The position numbers were made by a program, and so were the translations under genes. From Leptospira interrogans serovar Manilae (GTDB lineage: Bacteria > Spirochaetota > Leptospiria > Leptospirales > Leptospiraceae): DNA of 64,000 nucleotides. Of the stretch, positions 52,395 to 62,221 are shown piece after piece. The stretch covers positions 1-64,000 of the forward strand of contig CAMCZP010000010.1 of NCBI GenBank assembly GCA_945887855.1, in the 5' to 3' direction. Numbering within the stretch: the first letter of the stretch is position 1; every line of letters begins with the position of its first letter. Under the pieces are notes generated by a model that was not told where the DNA came from, made no database searches, and was given only the letters and a program-made list of their open reading frames with translations.

Positions 52395-53519
52395 TTATTT
52401 TTCCAGGAGTTGTATGGTTGGATTATGGCGCATAACACCTGCATGGCATATACAGGTTCCAGAAATAATATCATCTTCTAAATTAACTTCTGGCTTACCA
52501 TCCTTTATCATATTTTTTATAAAACTAATTACATTTTTGCCAAACATTTTACTGGCATCAGAAGGGAGAGTAGATGGTAAATTAGTAATTCCAATAATTG
52601 TGATACCATGCACAGAAATAGTTTTTCCGGGTTCTGTGTATTGGCAGTTCCCACCATTTACTGCTGCTAAATCAACTATCACAGATCCAATTTTCATATC
52701 TTTTACTATTTCTTCAGTGATTAAAATGGGAGCTTTTTTTCCGGGGATGAGTGCTGTGGTGATAATAAAGTCAGCCTTTGATGCTGATTTATGAATAGCT
52801 GCAACTTGTTTTTTCTTGTATTCATCTGTTTGTTCAACAGCATATCCACCCGTGCCTACCGCATCCTTTGCACCTTCTACATCGATGAACTTTGCACCCA
52901 AACTCATAACTTGTTCTTTTACCTCTGGGCGGGTATCAAAAACCTCGATCACAGCCCCCAGGCGTTTGCTAGTGGCAACTGCTTGGAGTCCAGCCACTCC
53001 AGCACCGAGGATGAGTGCTTTGGCGGGTGCTATTGTACCTGCGGCTGTAGTGAGCATGGGAAAAAATTTTGGAAGATGGGTGGCAGCTAATAGAGCTGCT
53101 TTGTAACCAGACACTGTGCTCATAGAGGATAAAACATCCATACTTTGGGCACGAGTGGTCCTGGGGATTGTGTCCATGCTAAAGACAGTCAGTTTTCTTT
53201 CGGAGAGGGTTTTGATAAGCTGTGGATTGAAAAGTGGCTGGAGAACAGCCATAAATATTACACCATTGCGTAAGGAATCAATCTCTTCTCCTGTTGGTGG
53301 ATTGATTTTAATGATAAATTCAGCTTTTTGAAAGATCTCTGAGCGAGAAACTGTAAGACCCCCTGATTTTTTATAATCTTCATCGGTGGCAAAAGCTCTA
53401 GATCCCGCTCCGGTCTCAATTAGTACCTTTTGACCCATTTTAATAAGTGCATCCACTCCTTCAGGAAGGAGGGCAACTCTGTTTTCATCATCAGATTCTT
53501 TTAAGATTCCAAAAATCAT
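52395..53519 (-). CDS. pntA: NAD(P) transhydrogenase subunit alpha part 1
   Basis: ESDDENRVALLPEGVDAL, KALILGAGVAGLQAVATSKRLGAVIEVFDTRPEVKEQ. Confidence 0.95.
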   Translation of the reverse strand: MIFGILKESDDENRVALLPEGVDALIKMGQKVLIETGAGSRAFATDEDYKKSGGLTVSRSEIFQKAEFIIKINPPTGEEIDSLRNGVIFMAVLQPLFNPQLIKTLSERKLTVFSMDTIPRTTRAQSMDVLSSMSTVSGYKAALLAATHLPKFFPMLTTAAGTIAPAKALILGAGVAGLQAVATSKRLGAVIEVFDTRPEVKEQVMSLGAKFIDVEGAKDAVGTGGYAVEQTDEYKKKQVAAIHKSASKADFIITTALIPGKKAPILITEEIVKDMKIGSVIVDLAAVNGGNCQYTEPGKTISVHGITIIGITNLPSTLPSDASKMFGKNVISFIKNMIKDGKPEVNLEDDIISGTCICHAGVMRHNPTIQLLEK

Positions 53520-53648
53520 TTTTTACTCCAGGGAATTCACATACATAAAAAAGTTCTCTCCCATCAAAAAAGAAATCCCATAAAGGGTCAAGGAAAGTAA
53601 TTCAAAGTTGTTACTTTACAGATAAGAGAGAGATAGAAATTTAGGAGT

Positions 53649-54299
53649 GTGTCTATATCGATTGAAACATTTCCAGTTCCCCCGCTTGGTTGCAACTGTA
53701 CAATACTGACCTCAGATTCTACGGGGGAAGCTATTGTGATTGATCCGGGTGGAAATGAAGAATTGATTTTGGAGAAGCTCTCTAAAAAGAATTATTCCCT
53801 AACGCATATTTTGCATACCCATGCACATTTTGACCATTGCTTGGGGACTTCCAAAATTGCAGAAAAACATCCCAATGCAAAAGTGTCCCTTCATAGAAAA
53901 GATCTCTTCTTATATGAAAAAATGGAAATGCAATGCCGGGCATTTGGCATTCATACATCTGTGGGTGATATAAGGGAAATCAGTCACTTTTTTGAGGATG
54001 AAGAAGAATTGGATTTTCATACTAAATCTTCAATCAAAGTCCTCTTCACACCAGGGCATACACCGGGATCTTCCTGTTTTTTTTTGGATTTCGAAGATAA
54101 GAAAATTTTATTTTCTGGAGATACACTTTTTAATGGGAGCATAGGTCGCACAGATCTATGGGGTGGGGATTCTGAAATGATTATCCAATCGATAGAAACA
54201 AGGCTCTTTACTTTAGAAGAAGAAACTCTAGTAGTACCCGGACATGGAGATTTTACAAAAATCTATAGAGAGAAGAGAACAAATCCTTTTTTTGTATGA
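53649..54299 (+). CDS. MBL-fold (glyoxalase II-like) hydrolase
   Basis: HTHAHFDHCLGTSKI, FTPGHTPGSSCFFL, FSGDTLFNGSIGRTDL, VPGHGDFT. Confidence 0.93.
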   Translation: MSISIETFPVPPLGCNCTILTSDSTGEAIVIDPGGNEELILEKLSKKNYSLTHILHTHAHFDHCLGTSKIAEKHPNAKVSLHRKDLFLYEKMEMQCRAFGIHTSVGDIREISHFFEDEEELDFHTKSSIKVLFTPGHTPGSSCFFLDFEDKKILFSGDTLFNGSIGRTDLWGGDSEMIIQSIETRLFTLEEETLVVPGHGDFTKIYREKRTNPFFV

Positions 54300-55132
54300 T
54301 ACTTAGATTATTTTATTTATTTATAATTTTTTTTACTTTTGAGATAGGATTTGGATTTCTCATTTTTGAAAATTATAAAAATAGCTTTGTAACTGAATAC
54401 AATGACAAAAAAAATAATTCCGATTTTCGGGCTGAAGATATCGTATTGAATCTATCAAGGTATTTAGAAATTATCACTCCCCAAACAGATAAAGATAATA
54501 TTGAAAGTTATTTTAACAGGTTAGTAAGTGCCACAAACAAAAATCAGTATGAATTTTCAATTTTAAATATTTACCTACTATCAACTGATGGAAGCATTTT
54601 GGCATTGACTCAATCTAGTGCTAATTTGCAAGGGGCATCAATTGATACCCACCTCCCACTTTTTATGCGTGCTCTTAGAATGAGAAGGGGGCAGGTTGAA
54701 TCTGTCATTTATGAAAAGAAAGAGCAATTGGAATATTCTTTTTTCGAAAGAAAACTGCTCGGACTCAAATCAGAAGATACAGAAAACTTTTATTTATCTT
54801 CCGCTCCGGTGTATATAAAAGATAAGATGGAGGTTGTGGGTACCATCCATATTATTTACCAAAGGTTTGATATGAATTATTTTTTATCTGCTCAGAAGAA
54901 TACTTTGAAAGTTCAGCTACTTTTAGCTACAGTGATAGGATTATTGCTAAGTTTATTTTTATGGCTTATATTTTATTCTTTTGTATCCATTTTAATTCGA
55001 GAATCTATTCACGAAAATTCGTATGAAGTGGCTTTATCTAGAGAAATCAAAAAGAAACCTGTCATACAAGAAAAAGTGGAAAAAGTTGATCCTATTATTT
55101 CAAAATCATTGGATGCGGTGTATTTAGAATAA
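54296..55132 (+). CDS. Membrane protein with Cache-like extracytoplasmic domain flanked by TMs
   Basis: N-terminal and C-terminal TM; YLLSTDGSILALTQS...FYLSSAPVYIKDKMEVVGTIHIIY. Confidence 0.55.
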   Translation: MILRLFYLFIIFFTFEIGFGFLIFENYKNSFVTEYNDKKNNSDFRAEDIVLNLSRYLEIITPQTDKDNIESYFNRLVSATNKNQYEFSILNIYLLSTDGSILALTQSSANLQGASIDTHLPLFMRALRMRRGQVESVIYEKKEQLEYSFFERKLLGLKSEDTENFYLSSAPVYIKDKMEVVGTIHIIYQRFDMNYFLSAQKNTLKVQLLLATVIGLLLSLFLWLIFYSFVSILIRESIHENSYEVALSREIKKKPVIQEKVEKVDPIISKSLDAVYLE

Positions 55133-55980
55133 TGTTTACTTATAGTATAGATGAAAAATCCGAACCGGATAAAGTAATCATTTTAGCATTGAATGGAATT
55201 TTGGATTCAAAAAATGCCTTAGATTTTTATGAGTATATCATTAACTTAGAACCCCAATTTTCAAGATATATTTTTAATTGCGATAGATTAACTGCAGTTT
55301 CATCTTCTGGTATTTCTATTCTTCTCCGAATTCGAAAAAAATTTATCCAAAAGAATTATATACCAATTTTTTCGGGATTTAATCAAGAGCTTCAAGATTT
55401 ATTTCATTTTTTTGGATTTAATAAAATGTTTTATGTTACACGAAATGTAGGAGCAGCAAAGAATATATTGAGAACTCTACATCCAACCAAGGAAGAAGTT
55501 GTATTTCAAGATTCTCATATACTTCCAATTGCTCCAACCAAAAAGAATGAGATTGGAATCATAGAAGAAATAGAAACATCTCCTGAACCAATTGTAGCAG
55601 AAAATAGATTGGATACAAACACATATACTCCGATGTTTTTATCGGGCACAAATATTGCTGGTGTGGATATAGAAGAGAATATGAAAGAAGATGTAACTAC
55701 TAATCAAATCCAGACCATAGAGCCTAAAAAAGATTTTGAATTTACAATCCCATTTATTACGAAAAGCAATGAATTAAAAGAAGAAGATATTAAGGATAGT
55801 ATAATAATTGAAGAGGAAATTAGGGGATACCAGGAAAAATTTACTGAACTACTGATAAACTGTGGTAATTGTAATACGAAAATAAAAATCAAAAAACAGG
55901 GCAGGCAAAAATGTCCTACCTGTGGAGCTAAATTTTTATTACGCCAGTCTGGATCAATATCTACTATAGAAAAATTATAA
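55132..55980 (+). CDS. STAS-domain protein with C-terminal zinc-ribbon
   Basis: ILALNGILDSKNALDFYEYI...VSSSGISILLRIRKKF; CGNC...CPTC. Confidence 0.8.
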   Translation: MFTYSIDEKSEPDKVIILALNGILDSKNALDFYEYIINLEPQFSRYIFNCDRLTAVSSSGISILLRIRKKFIQKNYIPIFSGFNQELQDLFHFFGFNKMFYVTRNVGAAKNILRTLHPTKEEVVFQDSHILPIAPTKKNEIGIIEEIETSPEPIVAENRLDTNTYTPMFLSGTNIAGVDIEENMKEDVTTNQIQTIEPKKDFEFTIPFITKSNELKEEDIKDSIIIEEEIRGYQEKFTELLINCGNCNTKIKIKKQGRQKCPTCGAKFLLRQSGSISTIEKL

Positions 55981-55984
55981 ACCA

Positions 55985-57589
55985 TTGAAAGACATAGAAA
56001 AATCAAGTTCATCAAAGAGCTTAGCTCTTTCTTTTTATACATTTCTCTCCCGAATACTTGGACTATTGAGAGATCATTATATGGCTATAACATTTGGAAC
56101 GGGCTGGGTGGCATCGGCTTTTTCCATTGCATATAGATTGCCAAATATGTACCGAAACCTTTTGGCAGAGGGAACACTCTCGCAATCGTTTATGCCCATC
56201 TATTCAGATGCAGAAAAAGAGAGCAAAGAAGAAGCAGCAAAAGTTTCTGGTACTATATTAACATTTTTATTTACAATGCTATCAGTATTTGTAGCAATTT
56301 TTATTATTATCGCTCCATATTTGCTTCCGTATCTTGTGGGTGGATCTAAGGAATACCAAGATTTAGTTATTAAACTTTCCTTGATCCTCTTTATACTCAT
56401 TATGACGGCATCTCTTTCTTCAATTTATATGGCAATATCAAATACTCATCAAAAATTTTTCGTTCCCTCCCTTTCTCCAATTATTCTAAATTTAAGTTAT
56501 ATATTTATATTTATTTTTATTATAAATAATTATACAGAAATGATTGATAAGGTGACTATTTTATGTTATGGAATAGTAATTGGTGGTATTCTTCAGCTAT
56601 TGGTTCAGTCTTTTTACGTAAGGTCACAGGGCTATTCGCCAAAATTAAATTTTACATGGAAGCACCCTGCAGTAAAAAAAATATTTAGTTTGATGTTACC
56701 GGCTGTGGTAGGAGGAGGATTTTACCAAATTAGTCTATTGGTTGATATCTTTCTTGCTAACTATATCCAAAACAAAAATCCGGGATTGGGAGCTGTTGTA
56801 AGTTTAGATTATTCTCAGAGGTTAATACAATTTCCCACAGGAATAATTGGAGTCGCTCTTGCAACCACAACGCTACCTGCTCTTTTGGCATCTCTAAAGA
56901 ATGATGAAAAAGAAAAGATTCCTTCAGAACTATCTAATGTTATCCAATTTAGTTTATTTTTAACTTTGCCGGCAGCAGTTGGATTTTTGGTACTAGGGAG
57001 AAGTATTATAGATTCTATTTTTTATGGTGGGAAGTGGGGGTATGAGTCCACAGAATCTACTCTTAAGGCATTGAGATTTTATTCGTTGGCTATTCCATTG
57101 TTTAGTTTAAATAAAATATTAACTTCTTCCTACTATGCATTTAAAGACACTAAAACACCACTAAAGGTAAATATGATATCATTTTCTATTAATATAGTCC
57201 TGAATCTTATATTGATGAATTTTTTAAAACATGCTGGATTGGCTCTCTCGTCTGCTATTTCTGCACTTATCACATTTATATTATTATTTAATAATTTAAG
57301 TATTCATTCTATTCAAATTCCTTTCGAGAATCTTAAAAATAATTTATTAAAATTTATTTTTCCCCTAACTGGTCTTTTAAGTTCACTTGCAATTTTTGAA
57401 CTCTTCTTTTATGAAAATATAATTGTATATTGCCTGGAATCAAATATAAGTTATGCAAATGCATCAAGAATTTATTTGGTAGTTTCAATTTCCATAGCAA
57501 CAGGGCTTTATTTTATTGTTTCATTTAAAATGAAAATTGAAGAATTTGAGATAATATTTGGAAGAATCATCAAGAAATTTATTAAATAA
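55985..57589 (+). CDS. murJ: Lipid II flippase MurJ-like (MVF family)
   Basis: LSRILGLLRDHYMAITFGTGWVASAFSIAYRLPNMYRNLLAEGTLSQSFMPIYS. Confidence 0.92.
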   Translation: MKDIEKSSSSKSLALSFYTFLSRILGLLRDHYMAITFGTGWVASAFSIAYRLPNMYRNLLAEGTLSQSFMPIYSDAEKESKEEAAKVSGTILTFLFTMLSVFVAIFIIIAPYLLPYLVGGSKEYQDLVIKLSLILFILIMTASLSSIYMAISNTHQKFFVPSLSPIILNLSYIFIFIFIINNYTEMIDKVTILCYGIVIGGILQLLVQSFYVRSQGYSPKLNFTWKHPAVKKIFSLMLPAVVGGGFYQISLLVDIFLANYIQNKNPGLGAVVSLDYSQRLIQFPTGIIGVALATTTLPALLASLKNDEKEKIPSELSNVIQFSLFLTLPAAVGFLVLGRSIIDSIFYGGKWGYESTESTLKALRFYSLAIPLFSLNKILTSSYYAFKDTKTPLKVNMISFSINIVLNLILMNFLKHAGLALSSAISALITFILLFNNLSIHSIQIPFENLKNNLLKFIFPLTGLLSSLAIFELFFYENIIVYCLESNISYANASRIYLVVSISIATGLYFIVSFKMKIEEFEIIFGRIIKKFIK

Positions 57590-57597
57590 TTTAATAG

Positions 57598-58713
57598 TTA
57601 ATAAATATTAAAAGCTTGTATGAGCTGTAAAATATCATTTTCGTTAATCTTTGAGTTTATAATAATTCGCAATCGTGGTTCTTTAACGGTTGGTGGTCGT
57701 ACGCCGCGGATGTCAAATCCCTTCTCCTGTAAAACGCTTGCAAGTTTCATTGTAGATGAATCATCAGGCAGTAAAACAGGTATGATATGAGAATTAGAAT
57801 TTTTAGTGGAGTAGCCATTTTTATTTAGTTCACTTCTGAGCAACTGTGAATTTTTTATTATATTATTCCTTTCAAGGTTCATTTCTTTTATAAGGGAAAT
57901 AGAAGTTAGAAGTGCATGAGCAATTGCTGGGAGTGGTGCAGTTGAAAAAATAAAAGTCCTAAGATGATTTATTAAATATTCCCTAAACTCTTTTTTGCAT
58001 GAAATAAATGAGCCCTCTAAGCCCATTGATTTTCCGGCTGTAAAGATTCTAAAGTCAATATCATCTGAGATATATTTTTCATAAGAATTAGCAAGCCCCG
58101 AACCTTGAGCTCCAAAAATTCCTAATGCATGAGCTTCATCAACAATAAGTACAAATTGGAATTTATTTCTCAAGAAAACTAATTCCTCTAGATTGGCACT
58201 ATCGCCATCCATACTAAATATAGACTCAGTGATTACTAATTTTTCATCATTTGTATTATTTTTTTTTAATAGATCTTCTAAGTGATTTAAATCTAAATGT
58301 CTGTAATACCTTACTTCTGCACCACTCAATTGTATTCCATCTAATATGGATGCATGGTTTAATCTATCTGAAAAAATCTTCGTTTTTTTATCCGCAATGC
58401 AATTGATGAGTCCTAGATTTGCTAAAAAACCATTGGCTAAAAAGAGAGAAGAGGGGGATTTTACCCATTTTGAAAATTTTTCTTCTAATAAAGTAAAAAC
58501 ATCTCTATGACCGCGAATAAGACGGGATGCTGTGGAGCCCCCACCATATAAATCTATTCCTTCTTTCAATGCATTTTTTAGTTCTAAATGATCTGATAAT
58601 CCTAAATAATCATTTGAGCAAAAATCAATTCCCTTAGGAATGTTTAGAGTGCGGTACCTCTCTATATTTTTTAGCTCAAGTAATCGGTTGGAGACGCGTT
58701 CTGAAAATGACAA
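57598..58713 (-). CDS. bioF: 8-amino-7-oxononanoate synthase-like PLP enzyme
   Basis: FCSNDYLGLSDH, GGGSTASRLIRGH, LIVDEAHALGIFGAQGSG, TAGKSMGLEGSFI. Confidence 0.85.
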   Translation of the reverse strand: MSFSERVSNRLLELKNIERYRTLNIPKGIDFCSNDYLGLSDHLELKNALKEGIDLYGGGSTASRLIRGHRDVFTLLEEKFSKWVKSPSSLFLANGFLANLGLINCIADKKTKIFSDRLNHASILDGIQLSGAEVRYYRHLDLNHLEDLLKKNNTNDEKLVITESIFSMDGDSANLEELVFLRNKFQFVLIVDEAHALGIFGAQGSGLANSYEKYISDDIDFRIFTAGKSMGLEGSFISCKKEFREYLINHLRTFIFSTAPLPAIAHALLTSISLIKEMNLERNNIIKNSQLLRSELNKNGYSTKNSNSHIIPVLLPDDSSTMKLASVLQEKGFDIRGVRPPTVKEPRLRIIINSKINENDILQLIQAFNIY

Positions 58714-58816
58714 AAATTACCTCTATTTTTATTTAATAAGGTGGTATTCTTATTAAGTTTATGCAATAAATTTAAAATATCCCGATATTTAAAAAAAAGC
58801 TATTGGAGTAAATCGT

Positions 58817-59746
58817 ATGAAAGACACTGATATAGAAGAATATTTTAATAATGAAGAAAACAGTACCCTCGTTAACTCTTCACTATTTGATCTGTATCGT
58901 GCATCTATTGTCACTCATGATTTTTCTGATAGAAGTTCAAATTCATTTATCGAGAGATCACTCGTATATCTTTATACACTTTCCTCTGTATACCAATCTC
59001 ATATAATTGTAAATGGAATAGAAAAATTTCAGTTTGGAGTAGAACTCGAAAAAAAAGAAATATATTTTTCGTACTACGAGATTCATAAAAATACTCAAAG
59101 AAGCATTCATTTTTCTGACGAGTTTGAGCTAAGAAATATTAAAGAGATATCTATCAAAGATTCTATTTTTAATGTTTTCACTATCAATCACTACGAAGAT
59201 CCTGATTTTTTAATGTTTATTGTGGTTCCAGTGCAAATTATGGACTTTTCTGGATCTATTAAAAAATTAATTTCCCTTGCATATAATTACTACTCCCAAC
59301 AAAAAAATTCCACAACCTCTAATTATTTTCCCCTTTTTACAAACCTTAAAACTAGACTTAAGGAAAATATATTATCCTACCCTTATAAGGGTAAGATAAT
59401 GGGAGTAATTGCACATTTTGAATTTGATGATCTGAGTCCTTATTGTTCTTTGCTAGAAGAAGAATTTGCAAAAAATATAGGAAAATCTATTAGACAGACA
59501 ATTCAAAAGAAATTAAAAAAAACAGATGCACTCTATACTCTTTCGCCTATCTCCTATTTAGCTTATTTGCCAGACTGCGAAGTGAGTCCCGTAGTACAAA
59601 GGTTTGAGGATTTATTTTTTAAAATTGATCCAATCATGATCCAATATAATTTAAAATTTTATGAAATCAAACCATCAAATGTCAACGACTACAGCTATTT
59701 AGATAAAATTTTAGGAAATGAAATATCCGTTGTACACGCTCTATAG
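58817..59746 (+). CDS. Hypothetical protein, possible degenerate GGDEF-like C-terminal domain
   Basis: GVIAHFEFDDLSPYCSLLEEEFAKNIGKSIRQTIQKKLKKTDALYTLSPISYLAYLPDC resembles GGDEF layout without GG(D/E)EF. Confidence 0.45.
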   Translation: MKDTDIEEYFNNEENSTLVNSSLFDLYRASIVTHDFSDRSSNSFIERSLVYLYTLSSVYQSHIIVNGIEKFQFGVELEKKEIYFSYYEIHKNTQRSIHFSDEFELRNIKEISIKDSIFNVFTINHYEDPDFLMFIVVPVQIMDFSGSIKKLISLAYNYYSQQKNSTTSNYFPLFTNLKTRLKENILSYPYKGKIMGVIAHFEFDDLSPYCSLLEEEFAKNIGKSIRQTIQKKLKKTDALYTLSPISYLAYLPDCEVSPVVQRFEDLFFKIDPIMIQYNLKFYEIKPSNVNDYSYLDKILGNEISVVHAL

Positions 59747-59769
59747 ATTAAAAGATTTATAAAAAACTG

Positions 59770-59866
59770 ACGTTCCTACAAAAAGTCAGTTTATGCAAAT
59801 TTATTCGCAACAATCCTAGGCTTTTTTCCGCCTACCGGCGGAAAAAAATAGTAATTGCAGTTGTGT
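59770..59866 (-). repeat. Dispersed repeat family 2, copy B (inverted relative to copy A)
   Basis: Reverse complement of 14050-14126; palindromic core CCGCCTACCGGCGG. Confidence 0.85.
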
Positions 59867-59891
59867 CAACTATTTTTCTATATTATAAGAT

Positions 59892-59970
59892 CACCTTACG
59901 CACTTCGTGCTAAAGGTGAGTTAAAAGACAGGGAAGCCTGTCAGCAACTTGGGGACTATGTCGTCCCCAA
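59892..59970. other. Three consecutive hairpins, possible structured RNA or repeat element
   Basis: CACCTT..GCAC-TTC-GTGC..AAGGTG (59892-59918); GACAGG-GAAG-CCTGTC (59927-59942); TTGGGGAC-TATGTC-GTCCCCAA (59949-59970). Confidence 0.65.
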
Positions 59971-60016
59971 ACCCCTACTTTTATTGTATCACTAAATTTA
60001 TAGTAATCAATTGTTA

Positions 60017-61408
60017 CTAAATTTTTTCGATAAAATAGCTCAGTAAATTTGATATTAAAATTCGTTCTTGTTTCATTGAATCCCGTTCTCTTACCGTAAC
60101 ACTATTATCTTTGAAGGTGTCATAATCAATTGTGATACAAAATGGAGTGCCAAGTTCATCTTGTCTTCTATATCTTTTACCAATTGCTCCACTTTCATCA
60201 TAATCACAGTACCAATGATTTCTGAGGATATTTTGAATCTCTTTTGCTTTGAGGTCTAATCCATCTTTTTTCATAAGAGGGAATATTCCTATCTTAACTG
60301 GAGCTACTCTAGGTGCAAGATGCAATACAATCCTTGTTTCTCCATCAGAAAGTTTTTCTTCTTCGTATGCATCTGAGAGCACTGCTAAAAATAGACGATT
60401 TAAACCCAGAGCAGGTTCTACAACATAAGGAATGTATTTATGATTGTTTGCTTGGTCAATGTACTTCAAGTCATGTCCGGAAAACTTTTCATGTTGGGTG
60501 AGGTCATAGTCTGTGCGGGATGCTATACCCCAGAGCTCCCCCCATCCAAATGGAAACTTGAATTCAATATCTGAAGTAGCTTCGCTATAAAATGAAAGCT
60601 CACTTTTTTCGTGTTCCCTAATTCGAATATTCTCTTTTTTAATTCTAAGTGTGGTTTCTAAAAATTGGACACAATAGTCTACCCAGTGTGAAAACCATTC
60701 TTTTTGGGTTCCGGGTTCGCAGAAATATTCCATTTCCATTTGTTCAAATTCACGAGTTCGAAACACAAACTGACGAGCCATGATTTCGTTTCTAAAAGAT
60801 TTACCAATTTGAGCTATCCCAAATGGAGGTTTCTTTCTGCAAGTTGAGTAAACATTTTTAAAGTTAATAAATATGCCTTGAGCTGTTTCGGGGCGTAGAT
60901 AAATATCTACAGTTCCCCCTTCATTTGCTCCCTGTTGGGTTTTAAACATAAGATTAAAATTTCTAGCTTCTGTAAAAGATCCCTTTGTACCACAATTAGG
61001 GCAGGGGTAATTTTCTTGCGTTAGGATTTCTTGTAGTTCTGGAAGGGATTTACCAATGACAAAACCCTCTCCTTTCTTTCCTTCTAAAAAATGATCAACA
61101 CGAAACCGTGTCTTGCAAGATTTACAATCAATCAATGGATCTGAAAAGTTACTGATATGGCCAGAAGCCTCCCATACGGAGGGGTGGAGAAGAATGGAAG
61201 AATCTAAACCCGTAACATCATCCCTTCTATGGACAAAATATTCCCACCATAACTTTTTTAAATTTTGGAGGATCTCTACTCCATATGGACCATAGTCGAA
61301 AGAATTCGAAAGACCCCCATAGATTTCAGAGCCTGGAAATACAAATCCTCTTCGTTTGCAAAGGGAGACTATATCTTTTAATTTGGAATCTTCTTTTTCT
61401 TGAGCCAT
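60017..61408 (-). CDS. glyQS: Glycine--tRNA ligase (single-chain type)
   Basis: CKRRGFVFPGSEIYGGLSNSFDYGPYGVEIL, LRPETAQGIFINFKNV, GKSFRNEIMARQFVFRTREFEQMEMEYF. Confidence 0.97.
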   Translation of the reverse strand: MAQEKEDSKLKDIVSLCKRRGFVFPGSEIYGGLSNSFDYGPYGVEILQNLKKLWWEYFVHRRDDVTGLDSSILLHPSVWEASGHISNFSDPLIDCKSCKTRFRVDHFLEGKKGEGFVIGKSLPELQEILTQENYPCPNCGTKGSFTEARNFNLMFKTQQGANEGGTVDIYLRPETAQGIFINFKNVYSTCRKKPPFGIAQIGKSFRNEIMARQFVFRTREFEQMEMEYFCEPGTQKEWFSHWVDYCVQFLETTLRIKKENIRIREHEKSELSFYSEATSDIEFKFPFGWGELWGIASRTDYDLTQHEKFSGHDLKYIDQANNHKYIPYVVEPALGLNRLFLAVLSDAYEEEKLSDGETRIVLHLAPRVAPVKIGIFPLMKKDGLDLKAKEIQNILRNHWYCDYDESGAIGKRYRRQDELGTPFCITIDYDTFKDNSVTVRERDSMKQERILISNLLSYFIEKI

Positions 61409-61486
61409 GTGGACAGAATTTTTAAAGGATGGGAAACTTAAAGTTTTTTTAATCGATGCAAAAGGAGTCTTTTTTTGCCTTAGAAT

Positions 61487-61840
61487 TTATTTTTTTAATT
61501 CTGAGATCCAGTTTTTCCAAATCTCAGGCTTTACCCCTACAGTTGCTTTTTTTCCCAAACGAACTATTGGAGTTTTTAGAAGAGCAGGAGTTTCCATTAG
61601 TTTATCTTCGGGTTTGAATTGTAGATATTTCAAACCTAGAGTTTCGTATTCTTTTGCGTTTGTATTGATGAGCTCAGAAGCGGGTATGGTGCGTAAAATA
61701 TTTTCCAATTCCCCCCTTGCGAGGGGTTTTTCGTTTAAATCAACCGAGTGGAATTTATGGATACCCCTCTCTTTGAAAAATCTTTCTGCAAGACGGGTAT
61801 CCTTGCATTTTTTGGTTCCTAAAATTTGCAATTCACTCAA
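61487..61840 (-). CDS. ArsC/Spx/YffB-family protein
   Basis: LQILGTKKCKDTRLAERFFKERGI; LLKTPIVRLGKKATVG. Confidence 0.8.
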   Translation of the reverse strand: MSELQILGTKKCKDTRLAERFFKERGIHKFHSVDLNEKPLARGELENILRTIPASELINTNAKEYETLGLKYLQFKPEDKLMETPALLKTPIVRLGKKATVGVKPEIWKNWISELKK

Positions 61841-62148
61841 GGTTTTACTTTTTTAGCTAGTTCTTCGTATTCTTTAGCTACTGCTTCTAATGAATCAGCT
61901 TCTTCTAATAGTTCCTTTTTGTGATTTACTTGGGTAGTTGCTTTTCCACCTTTTTTTACGTTTGCCATATCTCTCAGCCTTTGGGCTAGTTGGGTTTTTT
62001 CTTTTGCTTCTCCGAGCAGATACTTATAAATAGCTTTTTTTTCTTCAGGAGTTTGGGCTTTTTCTACCATCAATCTATCTATATCTTCTACGGAATGTAG
62101 AGACATTGCAAGAAACAGGGTTAAGAATATTGTATAAATTTTATTCAT
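61837..62148 (-). CDS. Hypothetical secreted helical protein
   Basis: Signal peptide; ATGA overlap with ArsC-like gene. Confidence 0.55.
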   Translation of the reverse strand: MNKIYTIFLTLFLAMSLHSVEDIDRLMVEKAQTPEEKKAIYKYLLGEAKEKTQLAQRLRDMANVKKGGKATTQVNHKKELLEEADSLEAVAKEYEELAKKVKP

Positions 62149-62221
62149 AGTTTACCTCTTGTTTAAATTTTAAACATTTGCATGATTCTTTTGGCAACTA
62201 CTTTTTTATGAGAGTGGTAAC

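Noticed and set aside
52414-53331. Plus-strand ORFs opposite pntA
   Set aside because: Antisense to a confidently identified gene.
59887-59990. tRNA or tmRNA at the triple-hairpin region
   Set aside because: No acceptor stem enclosing the hairpins, no anticodon arm geometry, no CCA or T-loop consensus.
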